A stretch of DNA of 64,000 bases from DASXIF01 sp036498145 (GTDB taxonomy: Bacteria; Actinomycetota; Actinomycetes; Mycobacteriales; Jatrophihabitantaceae), in NCBI GenBank assembly GCA_963708625.1, contig CAVPSV010000004.1, positions 558,001-622,000 of the forward strand, given 5' to 3'. Of this stretch, positions 62,306-64,000 are shown piece by piece (the stretch's first letter is position 1; each line of letters opens with the position of its first letter). A program made the translations under genes and the position numbers. Under the pieces are notes generated by a model, which saw only the letters and a program-made list of their open reading frames with translations, had not been told where the DNA came from and did no database searches.

Positions 62306-63286
62306 GTGAGTACGTTGCAGGTGGCTGGCCGTAAGAGCCTGGTGCTGCTGTCCGGACGCGCGTATCCGGCGCTGGCAGACGAGATCGCAGCCGAACTGGG
62401 CATCACCGTCACCACCACCACGGCACGGGACTTCGCGAACGGCGAGACGTTCATCAAGCCGGACGAGTCGGTGCGTGGCACCGATGCATTCGTGGTGCAG
62501 TCCTACACGTCACCGATCAACCAGTGGGTGATGGAGACGCTGATCCTGCTGGACGCGCTGAAGCGGGCCTCGGCCAAACGGATCACCGTCGTCGCGCCGT
62601 TCTTCCCCTACGCACGCCAGGACAAGAAGCACCGCGGCCGTGAGCCGATCTCGGCACGGCTGATGGCCGACCTGTTCAAGACGGCCGGTGCGGACCGGAT
62701 CATGGCGATCGATCTGCACACCGCGCAGATCCAGGGCTTCTTCGACGGGCCGGTGGACCACCTGTTCGCACAGCCGTTGCTGGCCGAGTACGTGATCGGC
62801 AAGTACGGCACGCAGGACCTGGTCATCGTCTCGCCGGATACCGGTCGGGTGCGCATGGCCGAGCAGTGGGCCGACGCGTTGGGCGGGCGCGAGATCGCGT
62901 TCGTACACAAGACCCGCAGCATCGACGCCGCGAACGAGGTGGTCGCCAATCGCGTGGTCGGTGACGTCGAGGGCAAGGTGTGCCTGCTGATCGACGACAT
63001 GATCGACACCGGTGGGTCCATCACCAAGGCGGCGAACCTGCTCTACGACAACGGCGCGACCGATGTCGTCGCGGCGGCCACGCACGGTGTGTTCTCCAGC
63101 CCGGCCACCGATGTGCTGAAGAACAGCCGGGTCAGCGAGGTCATCGTCACCAACACGCTGCCGGTGACCGCCGAGCAGGAGTTCGACAAGCTCACCGTGC
63201 TCTCGATCGCGCCACTGCTCGCCCAGGCGGTCAAGGAAGTCTTCCACGAGGGCTCGGTAACGAGCCTGTTCGCCGGCCGAAGCTAA
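62306..63286 (+). CDS. prs: Ribose-phosphate pyrophosphokinase
   Basis: A 326-residue enzyme making PRPP for nucleotides, His and Trp. RITVVAPFFPYARQDKKHRG and EPISARLMADLFKTAGADRI form the ATP site, MAIDLHTAQIQGFFDGPVDH the regulatory loop, and CLLIDDMIDTGGSITKAA is the PRPP-binding signature. The start is GTG. rplY normally follows; here the gene ends 36 bp before the convergent ksgA stop. Confidence 0.97.
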   Translation: MSTLQVAGRKSLVLLSGRAYPALADEIAAELGITVTTTTARDFANGETFIKPDESVRGTDAFVVQSYTSPINQWVMETLILLDALKRASAKRITVVAPFFPYARQDKKHRGREPISARLMADLFKTAGADRIMAIDLHTAQIQGFFDGPVDHLFAQPLLAEYVIGKYGTQDLVIVSPDTGRVRMAEQWADALGGREIAFVHKTRSIDAANEVVANRVVGDVEGKVCLLIDDMIDTGGSITKAANLLYDNGATDVVAAATHGVFSSPATDVLKNSRVSEVIVTNTLPVTAEQEFDKLTVLSIAPLLAQAVKEVFHEGSVTSLFAGRS

Positions 63287-63321
63287 GGCTCGCGAACCCC
63301 CGCTGCTCGTGATCAACAGGT

Positions 63322-64000
63322 TCAGGGGGCGGCGATGCGGGCGCCCTTGTGGGCAGCGATGCGCGCGAAGTCGGTGACGTCCAGCGTTTCGCCGCGCGCC
63401 GACGGATCGATTCCGGCGGCGGTCAGCACGGCCTGCGCGGCCTCGGCCGAGCCGGCCCACCCGGCCAGCGCGGCACGCAAGGTCTTGCGTCGTTGCGCGA
63501 AGGCGGCGTCGATCACGGCGAAGGTCGACGCGCGATCCGCACCGACGGCCGGCGGCGGACGGCGCACGAATCGCACCAGCGCGGAGTCGACGTTCGGCAC
63601 CGGCCAGAACACCGCCCGGCCCACCGCACCCGCGCGCACCGCCTCGGCGTACCAGGCGAGCTTCACGCTCGGCACGCCGTAGACCCGAGAGCCGGGGCTC
63701 GCGGCGAGCCGAGCGGCGACTTCGGCCTGCACCAACACCAGACCGTGCGCGATCTCCTCGAATCGCGCGAGCAGTTCCAGCAACACCGGCACCGCGACGT
63801 TGTACGGAAGGTTCGCCACCAGCGCCGTCGGTACCTCGCCGGGCAGGTCGGTAAGCGTCAGCGCATCCGCCGCCACGACGTCCAGCTGCGCATCCGGCAG
63901 CAACGCGCCGACCGTCTCCGGTAGCGCGCCGGCCAGCGCCTCGTCGATCTCCACCGCCGTCACCGGATGACCGGAATGCAGCAGACCGAGGGTGAGCGAA
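63322..64000 (-). CDS. ksgA: 16S rRNA dimethyladenosine transferase, 5' end beyond the window
   Basis: The enzyme dimethylates A1518 and A1519 of 16S rRNA. The visible part runs from the glycine-rich SAM region (SLTLGLLHSGHPVTAVEIDE) through LVANLPYNVAVPVLLELL, which holds the catalytic NLPY, to VQAEVAARLAASPGSRVYGV and the helical C-terminal domain FAQRRKTLRAALAGW. The frame stays open to the right edge, so the first 30-50 residues lie outside. It converges on prs; ispE, its usual downstream partner, is at 35 kb. Confidence 0.95.
   Translation of the reverse strand, partial: SLTLGLLHSGHPVTAVEIDEALAGALPETVGALLPDAQLDVVAADALTLTDLPGEVPTALVANLPYNVAVPVLLELLARFEEIAHGLVLVQAEVAARLAASPGSRVYGVPSVKLAWYAEAVRAGAVGRAVFWPVPNVDSALVRFVRRPPPAVGADRASTFAVIDAAFAQRRKTLRAALAGWAGSAEAAQAVLTAAGIDPSARGETLDVTDFARIAAHKGARIAAP

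Overview
This window comes from a GC-rich actinomycete chromosome. The evidence is the conserved order mfd, mazG, SurA-like lipoprotein, eno, ftsB, DUF501, ppx; the glmU-prs and rplY-pth pairs; actinobacterial families such as DUF5302, DUF4235, SCO6745-like and F420-type LLM oxidoreductases; an HspR-type HAIR operator before lon; a LAXTG-like sorting signal; and frequent GTG starts with 4-nt GTGA/ATGA overlaps. The genus cannot be fixed from the sequence alone.

Layout. 0-3 kb: a small accessory patch with an orphan 617-aa gene, a GNAT acetyltransferase, a truncated second copy of that GNAT at the left edge, and an AT-richer orphan. 3-15 kb: heat-shock-controlled lon with a coupled acetolactate synthase, an aldo/keto reductase, a frameshifted YoaK-type membrane protein, a peculiar tRNA with a UAA anticodon, a frameshifted NDH-2, a VapBC pair, a uracil-DNA glycosylase and Ppx/GppA. 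14-33.8 kb: the conserved housekeeping block (DUF501, ftsB, eno, mazG, SurA-like lipoprotein, mfd, pth, rplY) plus a redox cassette (SCO1, cytochrome b, molybdopterin oxidoreductase), galE, ppc and two alkylation-repair genes.

34-36 kb carries ispE, and 60.6-64 kb carries tRNA-Gln, glmU, prs and the 5'-truncated ksgA. The usual neighbours ksgA/ispE and prs/rplY are both separated, and one inversion of about 33.8-63.3 kb would restore both.

36.9-52.7 kb is the most unusual part. All its genes point left. A Pst-type phosphate ABC operon in the order pstB-pstC-pstA-pstS runs with 4-nt overlaps into a membrane-anchored 910-aa binding-protein-like gene and then a sortase-fold membrane protein that lacks the catalytic His, Cys and Arg. 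A further secreted binding protein and three cell-surface proteins sharing one N-terminal domain follow. One of the three carries seven Ig-like repeats and an LASTG motif. Four of these upstream regions contain paired 7-nt elements spaced 11 nt apart that resemble PhoP/RegX3 PHO boxes. I read the locus as one phosphate-starvation surface module. Several of its genes are broken only by frameshifts, which may be sequence error.

52.7-60.6 kb: paired YegP-like proteins, a secreted lytic transglycosylase, a TetR regulator divergent from a kynA-kynU pair, a secreted triple-repeat protein flanked by two copies of a long hairpin element, and an acyl desaturase with a perfect palindrome at its start codon.
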